NCBI GenBank assembly: GCA_905221605.1
Contig: CAJNDS010002634.1
Location: 1,091,546 to 1,155,545 of the forward strand
Reading direction: 5' to 3'
Length of the DNA: 64,000 nt
DNA from: Symbiodinium natans
Lineage: Eukaryota; Sar; Dinophyceae; Suessiales; Symbiodiniaceae
How positions within the stretch are numbered: position 1 is the first letter of the stretch; every line of letters starts with the position of its first letter. The notes beneath the pieces were generated by a model. That model was not told the origin of the DNA. It ran no database searches and saw only the letters and a program-made list of their open reading frames with translations. Below are positions 1 through 10,297 of this stretch, piece by piece. Made by a program: the position numbers and the translations under genes.

Positions 1-35
1 AACCTGCCGTAAATCCGAAAACCCTGAGCCTGCAG

Positions 36-284
36 CCCTTCGACTGGCAGATTGTAGTCTCAAGCTCGGGAAGCTTAGGGTTTAGGGTTTAGGGGTTAGG
101 GTTTAGGGTTTAGGGCTTGAAGCTGAGGCAAGCTGAGGGAGTAGTAGGGAGCATTGGGGAGCCTTGGGCTATATACCCCCCTTGAACCCCTAGAAGCAGA
201 GCGAGGTCTGGGCTACACGCCACGACCCGCACTCTCCGCCCACCCCGACTCCGAGGAGATGGCACTGTTTTCAGAATCTAGGCG
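36..284 (+). CDS. Two-exon fragment at left edge, product unknown
   Basis: Exons 36-69 and 200-284. The first follows TGCAG and ends before GAAGCTTAGGG, a GA donor. The second follows AGAAGCAG and ends at G|GTTTAGGG at 285. The leftover G of exon 1 plus AG of exon 2 makes GAG, so the frame carries through (PFDWQIVVSSS then ERGLGYTPRPALSAHP). The intron is telomere-like repeat plus unique sequence. The gene continues beyond the window on the left; no family was recognised. The splice sites are read by eye. Confidence 0.5.
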
Positions 285-288
285 GTTT

Positions 289-450
289 AGGGTTTAGGGT
301 TTAGGGCTTAGGGCTTAGGGCTTAGGGCTTAGGGTTTAGGTGGGGTTTAGGGTTTAGGGAGTTTAGGGAGTTTAGTTTAGGGGGTTTAGGGGGTTTTAGG
401 GGGTTTAGGGGTTTAGGGGGTTTAGGGGTTTAGTCAAAAAGGGTTTGGGG
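289..450. repeat. Telomere-like (TTTAGGG)n array, degenerate
   Basis: TTTAGGG, CTTAGGG and GTTTAGGG units run directly after the splice donor at 285. The G-rich strand is on +. The array is imperfect, with GGGG-rich variant units towards 450. Confidence 0.9.
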
Positions 451-729
451 CTTACAGGGGTTCTCAAAGTTTAATTCGGCTTTTGGCTCACACCCTTGGC
501 ATCTTCTGAGGTGGATGCGCTGGCAGCGGTTTTGGCAGAAAAGGGGGCATGACCCAAAACAGGGGCACCCCTTTTGTACCCAAAATAGAATACTTTCAAG
601 GGATCCCCCCCCCCCCCCCAAAAAAAAAAAAAAAAAAAAGGCCCTAAACCCTAAACCCTAATATTGTAAACCCACACTCCTGGAACTTAGAGACTCCGGA
701 ACTCCAACACCCATATGGGTGCCTTGCAG

Positions 730-990
730 GGCACGGGATCGAGACGGCGGAGGACCGGAAAGTGTTCTACCATCAGCCGCCTGGTGAAACATCCCAGAAC
801 AGACGTGAGCTCCAAGCTTTTTACCCCACTTGGAGGTTTCATGGCACTTAATAACCCTTTTGTATCTGTACTTACAACCCAAAAACAGGGGCCTCCTCCG
901 TAAAGTCAATTTGGCTGGGCTATTCAGGACACCCTGACGGTTTGGGGTTGCGCGGTGGGATCCTGAATAAAGTCGAACCGTCCGGGCGCC
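730..990 (+). CDS. Split coding segment, product unknown
   Basis: Exons 730-835 (after TTGCAG; reads HGIETAEDRKVFYHQPP then GETSQNRRELQAFYPTW), 889-899 (an 11-nt micro-exon) and 928-990 (HPDGLGLRGGILNKVEPSGR, donor GTAAGA). Phases 2, 11 nt and 2 add up only if the micro-exon is included. The first intron starts inside a CACTTGGAG|GTTTCATGG motif, the terminus of repeat family 3. An alternative is to end exon 1 at 783, which also restores phase without the micro-exon. No domain was recognised. Confidence 0.5.
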
Positions 991-1600
991 GTAAGAAAAT
1001 TCCACGTGGCGCGCCTCTAAAAAGATTGCAGGGCATCGCTGCCCCTTGTAAACATATATAAGCTCCTCCCTATTAAAATCATATAAACCCCCAGGACCGT
1101 TCAAAGAGGATCAAATCCAGCCTGGGGGGGAGGGAGGGCGGGGCCCAACACTTTAAACAGGGTCCAACATGAAACCCTGAACCCGAAACCTCAATTGGGT
1201 TCTAAGTACACTTACTATTGTCCTAGGTAGGATAAGGGGGACCCTTAAAAGGGAGCCCCTTCTTAACCCTCTTCTGGCCCTCTTAAACAGGGACCTTATT
1301 CAGAGGGTCTATATCCCCAAGGGTCCCCCTAATCCTATCCCCTATCTTGGGTTATGAAGTACCATGAACCTCCCAACAGTGATGCAGGTCAGCCATGGGT
1401 CTTTGCGACCCCACATGAACCCTAAAACTGAGGCCATCATACCAAAAAGCCCGATCAAGGGATATGAACCAGAAAACCTGTTGAGATTCATTTGGTCCCC
1501 AAGGATCTAGCTTTGGGAGCAGATCGAACGACGTGGGTTTAGGGTTTAGGGTTTAGGATCTTCTTTGCACCTACGCTTTCTAAGGATGTCCTACCCCAAG

Positions 1601-3414
1601 GGTGTGGCGAGGAAGTTTCCGCAGCTTGCATGCAGTGAGAATTCGGCGTTAGATGGGATGTTTGGGGTTTAGGGTTTACCGTTTAGGGCTTAGGGTTTAG
1701 GGTTTAGATGTGCGCAAGACGCGGAAGTTCTCAGGTCATGCCTGCCACGCCCGGGTTTCCTGCGTGGTTTTGTTGTTTCTGTTTCCAGCAAGACTTGCAG
1801 CTTTCAGTTCAATGTTGCCTTGAACCGTGGATGCACGGGGTTGACAACACACTGCCTAGGCAAAGCTTGAAAAACGCTAAACCCTGGACCCTAAACCCTA
1901 GCGCGATTTTTCTCAACCTGCAAACCCCAGTTGTCGACAAGACAAGTCATCATGAACTTTCAAGTCCACATGGAAGCTTCGGGGTACTTCGGAACAGTCT
2001 GTTGAATTTTGGGTACTATGCCTTCAATTAAAGACCCCGCAAAGTTATGATTTTTGCTGGGGGTTCCATGTTCAGTATATTTGTATTGTGGGCACTATAC
2101 TTCCTAAGAACCCGCAAAATTATTTTTTTTGCCAGGGGTTCCAAGTTCAGCATAGTAAGTCCCGTAAGTCCCTACAAGCAGTTGGACTCAAAGGGCCCCC
2201 CCCCCCCCCCCCCCCCCCAAGCATGCCCCACTGTTAAAAGAAGTTGGTCGCTTGGTCCTTTCTTGGGGTTACTATTCTAAGGCGTCCCCTCTTATGTAGG
2301 GTAAGTACCCCAAAAAGGCGACCATGAATTTGCGGAACTGACCACCGGGTCGTTGTTGAAACACATTTTTTTCCTTTTGTGAACCCAAGAAGGGAACAAA
2401 CATTATCATTTTTTTAAATGGTGCCCCAACAATCTTTTCTACAAAAGCAGAGCCCCTGAAGCCGAAAGCCTAAACCCCTTAAAGGCCTGAACCCCCGAGC
2501 CCCTCAAGCCCTGCCAGGAAACCCTAAACCCTAAACCCGAAACCGCCCCCAGGTTTGCCATGGCCCTGCACGAGGCAAAAGGCCGTCAGCCACCCAGCCT
2601 GACGGCAGCTCGGGAGGCCGGGGTGTAGGGTTTAGGGTTTAGGGTTTAGGGTTCAGGGTTCAGGGTTTAGGGTTTCGGACTATAGGGTTTAGGGTTTAGG
2701 GTTTAGGACTATAGGGTTTAGAGAGGTCGGTTCTAGTTTAGGGTCAGGGTTTAGGGTTGAGGGAGGAGCTCTGCGTTGGCTATGGTTCCGGTGTTCGGCT
2801 CAGGGGACGGCTGGGCCGGGCTGATCTTGCTTGCAGCAGGATGCAAAAAACTCAGGGCTTTGCCCACTCTCTCAGACCTTGATGTGTGGTGATTGTCCGT
2901 GAGGATTGCGCAAGCAATGCAGAACAACCCTAAACCCTAAACCCTAAACCCTAAACATCCTCAGACTCACAGCTTGGCAAAGCCTTCTGTCAAAGGGCTT
3001 GGCCCTCTTTGTGAAGGGAATCTTGTGCTTCCTACTCCCGACCCCTTCTGGTGGTAGAACAAAAAGGGGCCCTTCCAGTGTTTGAGAAATTCCCCTGTGG
3101 TGGAGAAGTCTTACTGGTTCTTCGCAGAAATAGTCGAAATGTCATTGCTACTATGGTTCTCAGGGGAGTACAGTGGGAGGAGATAGGGCACCTAGGTTCC
3201 CCCAGTCCCTACGAGGAGGGGCCGCCTTACTATACTAACTGTAGTTAAGGGACTTATACCCTAATTTAGGATCCTTATAACCCAATTTAGGGTTCTTATA
3301 ACTCTGCTTAGAACTAGGGGCCCCTCCTTGTAGTTCCCTCAGTCCCTACAAGGCCGCAGCCGCCTCGCAACCGAGCTCACCGAAGCTTTGCTCAGCCAAG
3401 CAGTGGCCTTTTGA
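1601..3414 (+). CDS. Seven-exon gene end, product unknown
   Basis: Probable exons are 1601-1634, 1735-1766, 1931-1983, 2553-2622, 2840-2888, 3079-3195 and 3353-3414. The last five form one frame with matching phases: QVHMEAS, FAMALHEAKGRQPPSL, DAKNSGLCPLSQ, VFEKFPCGGEVLLVLRR, RSRLATELTEALLSQ, then TGA at 3412. Donors include GTGTAGGG (2623), GTGATTG (2889) and GTTCCC (3196). The intron 3196-3352 is exactly one family-5 inverted-repeat element. The 2623 intron begins with a TTTAGGG array. The first two exons are less certain in frame. Confidence 0.6.
2196..2218. repeat. Poly-C tract
   Basis: A run of C interrupted by nothing visible, followed by AAGCATGCCCC. Similar homopolymer tracts occur at 605-640, 14819-14842, 30741-30757, 35010-35026, 47128-47157 and 63263-63291. 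They lie in presumed introns. Confidence 0.9.
2625..2760. repeat. Telomere-like TTTAGGG array
   Basis: TTTAGGG and TTCAGGG units begin two bases after the donor of exon 2553-2622 and are interrupted by short unique pieces (GACTATA). It lies within an inferred intron. Confidence 0.9.
3196..3352 (+). repeat. Family-5 inverted-repeat element acting as an intron
   Basis: Inverted arms (GGAGGGGCC near the start, GGGGCCCCTCC near the end) and paired inner blocks (CTAACTGTAGTTAAGGG, TTATAACTCTGCTTAG). The flanking exons keep frame across it (leftover G plus GC). A near-direct repeat (AGTCCCTACGAG / AGTCCCTACAAG) flanks it. Relatives are at 45866-46004 and 61390-61500. Confidence 0.75.
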
Positions 3415-3639
3415 ACTTTTTGGTGGTATTATGCTTATTGAGTAGGGAAAATTTTGGGGTATTTTGTCTTATTGAGTAGGGAAAAATGAAGCTTTGCCCT
3501 AAACCCTAAACTCTTATTGCTAGGACCCTAAACCCTAAGGCTTCATCTTTTTTTTTACTCCCTGTTTATTGGAGTAAGGAAGAGGGGGCCGGAACCCAAT
3601 CGACTCCCGGCGCCCTGCCTTGGACAGTTTCCGAAGCAG

Positions 3640-4520
3640 TGAGCTCAAGTACACGAAAATGAGCACGCAAGAATGGTATGTATGTATACATACATATATA
3701 TATATATATATATCCTTGTTAGACACACACACACACACCTTGAATAATCAGCAACACACACACAATAGATGCGGCTTTGCACGTCCCTTTGTGACCGCCA
3801 AGCTTGGCAATGGCCAGGCTTGCACGTTTGATTTCATCGGCTCTCAGCTTGGCAAAAGGCTGCGAAGGTCTTACATGCGCAGAGTCCAAATTATACCCTA
3901 CAACCCCTCAAAAAGCCCCTTTATGGGGTTGACCATGGGGATTATAGGGGTCTCAGAGACCATCCTGGATGCAAACCCAGGACATACGCTCGTCGCGGAC
4001 GATGAACCCATCACGGTCCACACAGGAGTGCGTGAACTTGGCTTGATAGGCTTCACTGCGCCTTCTGCCCCTAGCGATAGTCTTACCATCCTCACATACG
4101 CACACACACACACACTTGTTTGTTGTTTGGTCAGCTCGATGTGTGTATAACATATATATATATATATGTATATATATATACACATGTATTTCATATACAC
4201 TATGCAGACACACATGCATACCTACATGCATACATACATACACGATATATGTGTGCACTTTCGTATGTTTCATGTATGCGGAGAGGTCCCTCTCGCCTTC
4301 CTCTCTCCGCTTGCGTCATTGGGGAGATCCAGCAAGAGTTCGACGCTCCGACCCACTCACTCCGAGCTGGGAAAATTGCCACCCGAACCTCCATTTCACA
4401 GGAACAGAAACTCTTCCCCCTGTCATCCCTCACAAGGGTACGAAGCTGGGGGCATTGGCTCGGAGACAGGGCTTGGGGTGCGTTGCGGCCGTACCAAACG
4501 TGCCCGCAAGCACCGACTGA
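3640..4520 (+). CDS. Exon group, product unknown
   Basis: Supported pieces: 3640-3675 (or from 3628; ELKYTKMSTQEW, donor GTATGT), an open stretch near 3770-3865, a piece after CCCAG at 3980, and 4437-4520 after CACAAG (GTKLGALARRQGLGC, stop TGA). In 4330-4600 all three + frames are nearly open, so the frame there is uncertain. Introns hold TA and CA microsatellites and a family-4 element near 3890-3975. Joining of these exons was not proven. Confidence 0.35.
3676..3770. repeat. GTAT/TA/CA microsatellite cluster
   Basis: GTATGTAT, then a (TA)n run, then (CA)n. It starts at a splice donor. A second cluster lies at 4145-4260. The low-complexity ORFs over these regions are not genes. Confidence 0.9.
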
Positions 4521-4836
4521 GGGAACAAGCAAGTTCAACATCCCCTTTTGGCCGCGCAAACTCCTACAGTATCCCCTTGTCATGTGGAGCAATGCGTTCG
4601 ATTTAGAGAGAGAGGGAGAGAAGTACATGTTTATATATACATGGAGTTGATTAACCATACGCGCACATGTACATGTGTTTTATCCGGGTTTCACGATGTA
4701 TTGGTATTATATGAATTTTGAACATGTTGAATATGAATGAACAACACGCACACACACACAAACATGACGGGAAGAAATATGCATATATCTGTATACACCT
4801 CCTTTTGTTTGTTATTCATTTGCAAACTCAAAGCAG

Positions 4837-5184
4837 CTTCATGCGCACCTTGGAACGTGGGATCTCCTTTGTCAGGAGGCAGAGGGCCTGGTCACGACGC
4901 CCACATCCGCTCAGTCTGTAGACCAGGTGTGGCCTAGTTCGGGTTCAGTCATACTGTAGTATTGTGATCGAATATATGGCATACGATAAAATACAGACAT
5001 ACAATATTTCAATAGTAGAATCGGCAGAATAGTATTGCTGTGACAAGCCAGGGCTTAGTGACGTTGTACCTTATGATTGGCTTGCACGGGCTGCCAAAGT
5101 CTTTGGGGCTGTGCAACTGCCCCGGGCGAAGGGATACAAGCCCCGAAGAAGAAGTTTGGGCTCTAGGGTTCGCTGCCGGTTCAG
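4837..5184 (+). CDS. Two probable exons, product unknown
   Basis: 4837-4917 (after AAGCAG; FMRTLERGISFVRRQRAW, donor GTAGAC) and 5059-5184 (after GCTTAG; DVVPYDWLARAAKVFGAVQL, then a basic stretch KGYKPRRRS, possible GC donor at 5185). Basic composition could mean RNA or ribosome association, but no family was recognised. Confidence 0.45.
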
Positions 5185-5309
5185 GCAATGACTTGCAGCA
5201 GACTTGCCAGGGTCCATTCATGAGAAGGCTTGACGACATTGCAGTGCTCCCCCGGAGGGGGAGGGGGGGGGGGGGGGCAGATAAACAAAAAACACACCGA
5301 CGTCCTCTC

Positions 5310-5490
5310 CCCCGCCACATCGGCGTATCGGGGTATCGGCGCATCATGGCGCGTCGGCATTTTTTCTGTATCGGCGTATCTGCAGGCGGGGCAATAGGCA
5401 AGGAGGTGGACGGGGGCGAAGAGGTAACGAGACACACCAGATGTCGGCGCATCAGCGCAAGGGCGCTGCACCGATACACCGATACATCCA
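5310..5490. repeat. Degenerate ATCGGCGTATC minisatellite
   Basis: Imperfect copies of a roughly 12-bp ATCGGCGTATC / ATCGGCGCATC unit, the last ones reversed in sense (CGATACACCGATACATCC). An exon (5386-5423) lies inside. Confidence 0.6.
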
Positions 5491-6446
5491 GGGCAGCAAC
5501 GCACCAATGCACGGACTCAGGGGTTCCCCACAAGTGGCCGACGCATTCCTGTGGCAACCAAGGCCCGGTAAATGTTGGGCCTCGTTCGGTTTTGTGCCGA
5601 AGGGGGTTCCCGGAATGTTTCATTCAATGCTTGCGAGCAGGGACAGAGTAAGAGCTTCTCCATGTTATGGAGTATCTGCTCGCACGCATGCACGACAACA
5701 GTATACATGGGGGTTTCCGAAATTAGGGGTACCTTATTGGGGTCCCTTACAAGAAGGGCATCCTACTATTTGGGGTCTATATATGAGGGGTCCCCTACAA
5801 TCGTAAATCCCCATGTATTGGTAGCAAGTATGGTCTTTGTGGACCCTAATCTCACAGCAGGCCCAAACAAAGCTAGGCCTCTTTTGCTTTCGGTGTGGGG
5901 GTCGCGCTGCGGACATGGGGGTAAACAACAGATGGGGAGGAGGGGGAGGGGAAGGGGAGGTGGGGATATCGCTATGCGCCGGGTGGGGGGAAGGTATCGG
6001 GCGTATAGGTGTAAGTCAGTTGTTCGCCCCTCTTTGCACGCACGCTGATTGCTGTTGAAGGCTTCCACGCAACATGCTCGAAACATTGACAGGGAATCCA
6101 AAAACCAGAAGAAATGAAGAACCCTCATGCAAGGCCCACCGGGCCTGAAGGAGTGCCACTAATTTCTCAGACACCCGGCACCCTGTTCCAGGACGCCTCA
6201 AACCAATGCTTGTCGGGCTTGAAAGTTTCTCACTTGAAGAGCCCAAGACATAGTCCATGTGGAATGAAACACCCTTCTAGGATTCTTCGGTAGGCCACCT
6301 ACGTAATTTTCCCCAAAGCCCTTAAACCCGAAGCCTAGCCCGAACCATAAAGACACCCTATTCTGCGCAGGCGGCATCGGCGAAACTTTGGGATCGGCTC
6401 TACAGGCCCAGGCGCTCGCCCCAGGAGCAGGAGCCTCTGCAATTTA
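5386..6446 (+). CDS. Five-exon segment, product unknown
   Basis: Exons 5386-5423 (GAIGKEVDGGEE, donor GTAACG), 5603-5647 (GVPGMFHSMLASRDR, donor GTAAGA), 5861-5892, 6093-6252 (53 open codons starting GIQKPEEMKNPHARPTGPEG, donor GTCCAT) and 6371-6446 (GIGETLGSALQAQALAPG). The 6093 exon has no ATG yet is strongly protein-like. Phase joins 6093-6252 to 6371-6446 (leftover A plus GC). A family-7 element (5716-5815) lies in the third intron. The function is unknown. Confidence 0.55.
5716..5815. repeat. Family-7 inverted-repeat element
   Basis: Contains GGGGTCCCTTACAAG, TTTGGGGTCTATATA and GGGGTCCCCTACAATCGTAA. Relatives are at 13930-14012, 15640-15730, 16605-16665 and 55905-55985. It is intronic. 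Confidence 0.6.
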
Positions 6447-6705
6447 GTGCCAACTCAGGGCGAAGCTAGGGGATGTTAGGGAGTGCTTCAGGGGGTTCAG
6501 CGACTTCAAGTGTGGATTTTGAGCATCAAGGAGCCATGCTCTTGACACCCTGGCAAGTTGCAGGTGGGCCGCATGCCATCTGCGGGTAATGCTTCCTCCT
6601 GTGACCTCTCTTGCTTGATGCTGTCTTCGCTCCATCACGTTGGTTCTCTGAAAATAGGCTTATGCAGTCTGTAAGTTTGTTCGCATGAGCTTGGAATCTG
6701 CAAGT

Positions 6706-6790
6706 ATGTATGTATGTAAATATACATAGTTATACATGTTTATTCATATATTTATTTATATTTATACCTTCATACATACACACACACATA

Positions 6791-6826
<36 letters not shown>

Positions 6827-6980
6827 TGTATGTATGTATGTATGTGTGAAGGTGTGTGGAAAGCTTTGCGCATATATATATATATATATATATATTATAT
6901 TTATATCTATAGTTTATATTTATGTTTATATTTATATTTATTTATTACATTCACACATAACGGTTTGTGTATATGTAGAA

Positions 6981-7015
<35 letters not shown>
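6706..7015. repeat. Compound microsatellite (GTAT, TA, GT)
   Basis: Long GTAT, TA and GT runs. They produce Tyr/Val-Cys ORFs on both strands that are not genes. Confidence 0.95.
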
Positions 7016-7017
<2 letters not shown>

Positions 7018-7167
7018 CGTGTATATCGCGGTGGCTGATAAATTCAACGATGCATGTATGCGTGTGTATATGCACACGTACACTATGTGTGTAATTGGGT
7101 AGATGTATATATCAAGAATAATCACTGGGCTTCCATGGCCCAGGGCCCCTCGTGGGTCCTTGCACAG

Positions 7168-8512
7168 GTTGTAGAACCGGCACTAGACACGCAGGGACAA
7201 CTACCCAGACATGTCGTGTGTTTATGTACAAGGGGCAAGGTTGCAATGTGGAGGCAAATGCTTGAAACTGAATGAAGCAGATGCAGCGATACTTCCTGAG
7301 CCCCACAAAGCCCAAATCCCTAAGCCCGAAGGTCAAGCTATCCCGTAACTGCAGGGGCAGTGAAAACCCCTAAACCCTAAACCCTAAATCCTGCTCATGG
7401 TGACACCGCCCCAAAGCCCCCGACACTTCTCTGGGCGACCAGGAGAGCTACTTCACAAAGTCGCCCTGTCGAGTTGTTGGGGGGAATGTGTGTTTGCCTC
7501 TGAACCTTTCTTCTCTCGCCCGCACCTCTCTCACGTGTGTTTTTGTGTTTGCGGTTTTTTTGTTGAAGGTAAGAGAGACAGGGGAACCGCTAGGCATGAG
7601 CATGGGACTAGGGCGAGGTTGGGCGATGTATGGTTTTACAGGCATCTAAGCTGGCAGGATTTGACTGGAGAGTAAGAAGCCTGTTTGGAGGCTTTTCGTA
7701 TGTTCAGGCGTCCTTCAACGCTGCAGAACTATACTACTATAATCCCTACTATACGGTATGTGAACCATAAACGCTTTTAGGGTCATTCGGTCCCCAAAGT
7801 ACTCCACCCGAGTGATTTCGAGAAGTTGCTACCTGAGAACACTGCAGGTTCTGATTGGCTTGCAAGAGCGCCGCAGGGATTATATTGGGAGCCCTGTGAA
7901 AAGAGTTTTGTGGTGTAGGGGTTAGCTTTTCGGGCTCAGGTTTCGGGTTTAGGATTCAGGGGAAGCAACGTACAGGGTTTTTGCCGAGGCTGAGAGGGGT
8001 AGTATCTTTTCCTGGCAGTTGTACCTCCAGTTGCAAAAAGGGTTTAGGGGAAGCAGTCCAACCCTAAACCCTAAACCCTAAACCCTAATAACCCTAAACC
8101 CTAAACCACGCAGGCGCGCTAGTGTGAGGGTCGAAGGCCTAAACCCCACAGCCAGACAGAACCCGCCAGGCTCGCGAAGCCGAAGGTCGTTCGCCCAAAG
8201 GTGGTGCCCGTCGAGTTCGGCGTGCGCGAGCACCCATGCCCGCATGCGAGGGATGGGTTAGGGTTTTGGGTTTGGGGTTTGGGGTTTGGGGTTTACGGTG
8301 TAGGGTTTAGAATTTTGGGGTTACAATGGCTCAGGCGCTGAATCACGCGGCAAAAAGCCCGAATATCCAAGGGCAAGAGGGACATAACACCTCCAAAGCC
8401 AGAGTTCTGCAAACCGGCCCTACGCACCCACAATATGGCAGCGCCCGCTTATAGGCCCGGAACCCTCATCAAGAAGTTTGTGGCACAATGGCGAAGAGCT
8501 CCGAAGCCCTGA
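7168..8512 (+). CDS. Seven-exon gene end, product unknown
   Basis: Exons 7168-7239 (VVEPALDTQGQLPRHVV), 7443-7472 (ESYFTKSPCR), 7582-7617, 7642-7671 (ASKLAGFDWR, donor GTAAGAAG), 7877-7912 (GLYWEPCEKSFV, donor GTGTAGG), 8170-8256 (ending at G|GTTAGGG) and 8372-8512 (GKRDITPPKPEFCKPALRTH, ending RRAPKP and TGA at 8510). The last four are all phase 0. Introns hold family-2 (7725-7799) and telomere-like repeats. No domain was recognised. Confidence 0.6.
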
Positions 8513-8772
8513 GATGAATCCCCCCGTTAGAGCATATCTAATATACACACACATGCACATCTTTGTCTTAACCCAACCAACTTGTGTTTGTAATGGGTTG
8601 TGTACGGTTCTGAAAAACATCTAGCGCCCAAAGGCTCCGGGAAGTTAGTAGGTAGGCCATTTCTCAAGCACAAGGCTAACCCTAAACCCTAAAACCCTAA
8701 ACCCTGAACCCTGAACCCTAAACCATAACCCTAAACCCTACCTACATACGACGTGTCCGGGGAGCCCCTCAG

Positions 8773-9531
8773 CGGAGGCAGTCGGCCTTTGGCCGCGCCT
8801 CCGAGCGTCACTTGCTTGCGCGTCTTCGAGGGATCCAGGAGGCCACAAAGCACAGGGTTTAGGGCTTAGGGTTTAGGGTTTGGGGTTTGGGGTTTGGGGT
8901 TTAGGGTTTGGGGTTTAGGGTTTAGGGTTTAGGGTTTAGCAGAAAGGGTTTTGGGTTCTCGAAAAAAATTGGTGACTGTTTAGAAGAGGACCGCAGGGGC
9001 TTGGTTCGGGTATGTGAAGGGGGCCTTGGAGGCGTACAGGTATTGACGTATAGTTTCAGCAGCATCGGCTGTGCCCGGCAGGTCCCCTCAAGCCCGGATG
9101 CAACAAGTGCCCTTGGACCTCCCTGAGCCCCATAAGGGTTGAGGGGGTTTTAGGGTTTAGGGTATCTGGTGATGCCGGCCGAGTCCAGGCATGCGTGCAC
9201 CCAAGAAGCCTGATGCAGCGTTGGGGCAATTAGGGTTTCGGGTACAACCTGAACCTCCTCAGTTCAAGGGGTCTACCCTGGCTCGACTGGACTATCGGCT
9301 TTGGTTGCTTGATGGCTCGACCATTGTTGGATGTCAATGGTCTTGGAAAAGGAAAGTTTCGGTTTGGGGACCTTGTTTGTATGTGTGCCTAAAGCCTCAA
9401 ACTGATCCTCCTGCATAGGTGATCGCAGGCGGGCATGTGGTTTGCGGTTTTTCCCTAGAGCTTTGGGGCTCCTTGTCCCTAAAAAGCTAAAGCCTGTCTT
9501 CGCGGCGCAGCCCGTCTCACAGAGGTTTTTG
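8773..9531 (+). CDS. Six-exon phase-consistent segment, product unknown
   Basis: Exons 8773-8856, 8997-9039 (AWFGYVKGALEAYR), 9082-9137 (SPQARMQQVPLDLPEPHK), 9189-9234 (MRAPKKPDAALGQL), 9263-9355 (SRGLPWLDWTIGFGCLMARP) and 9429-9531 (RACGLRFFPRALGLL). Every junction restores a codon (GGG, AGG, GGC, GGT, AAG). The 8857 and 9235 donors are G|GTTTAGGG and G|GTTTCGGG. The five introns are short (about 28-140 nt). No family was recognised; this is one of the best-supported chains here. Confidence 0.7.
8857..8945. repeat. Telomere-like TTTAGGG array at a splice donor
   Basis: TTTAGGG and TTTGGGG units start directly at the donor of exon 8773-8856. Confidence 0.9.
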
Positions 9532-9776
9532 GTGTAGGGAGATTCAGAATTGAAGCTCTGGGAACCAGTCTTAGCAAAAAGGATTTTGAAAGCGAACCCT
9601 GACCACAAGGGTTTATAACTTATAATGGGCTAGTAACCCAAAACCCTCAATGGGTACAGAAGGGCGCCTCGTTTGGGACATGTGCGCTTGTATGTGAATC
9701 CTGACATCGTGCTGCTGAACCCTACAACCTAAACAGCCCTTAACCCCTAACCCTAAACCCTAAAACCCTGTGTCAG

Positions 9777-10128
9777 GCCAAGCTCATAGAAGAGCTCGAG
9801 CGCGAAGAGTCCGCCCGACGCGAGGCCCGGGGTTAGGGTTTGGAAGGGAACCTTTAGAAGCACTGTTTACACACAGTTCCGTTAGGGTTTAGGGTTTAGG
9901 GTTGAGGGTTTTCTTGCTAGCCCCTCGATTCATTGTCCCAATGCCCCCAGATTCAACAGGCAGCATGTTTCTAGGAGTCCCTAAACCCTAAACCCTAAAC
10001 CCTAAACCCTAAACCCTAAACCCTAAACCCTAAACCCTAAACCCTAAACCCTAAACCGAAACATTACACTACAGGCTGCACCACATGCACTCTGTGCCAT
10101 GCCGCACAGACAGGCTCGCTGCTGCTAT
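9777..10128 (+). CDS. Three probable exons, product unknown
   Basis: 9777-9831 (AKLIEELEREESARREAR, coiled-coil-like; acceptor TGTCAG, donor G|GTTAGGG), 9951-9974 (STGSMFL, GA donor) and 10075-about 10128 (CTTCTLCHAAQTGSLLL). Phases match (leftover G then AT; leftover G then GC). Another open piece (GRSGGLWRHFKQLCESLC) lies at about 10160-10213 before G|GTTTAGGG. The (CCCTAAA)n array 9980-10055 is inside an intron. Confidence 0.55.
9980..10055. repeat. (CCCTAAA)n array
   Basis: About ten nearly perfect CCCTAAA units, 20 bases upstream of the 3' splice site at 10074. Confidence 0.95.
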
Positions 10129-10297
10129 GACGACGCCGAAGACTCGATGATGTAGCAGGGCCGCAGCGGAGGGTTGTGGCGACACTTCAAGCAGCTGTGT
10201 GAGAGCTTGTGTGCGGTTTAGGGTTTAGTGTTTAGGGTTTAGGGTTTAGGGTTGCCATTACCGAGAGCTTGAGACCTCTTAAATGATCCTTACACAG

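Noticed and set aside
475..495. TTTTGGCTCA resembling part of the dinoflagellate spliced leader
   Set aside because: Only about 10 matching bases and no gene start follows; likely chance.
6710..7125. Tyr/Val/Cys-rich ORFs on both strands
   Set aside because: Translations of GTAT, TA and GT simple repeats.
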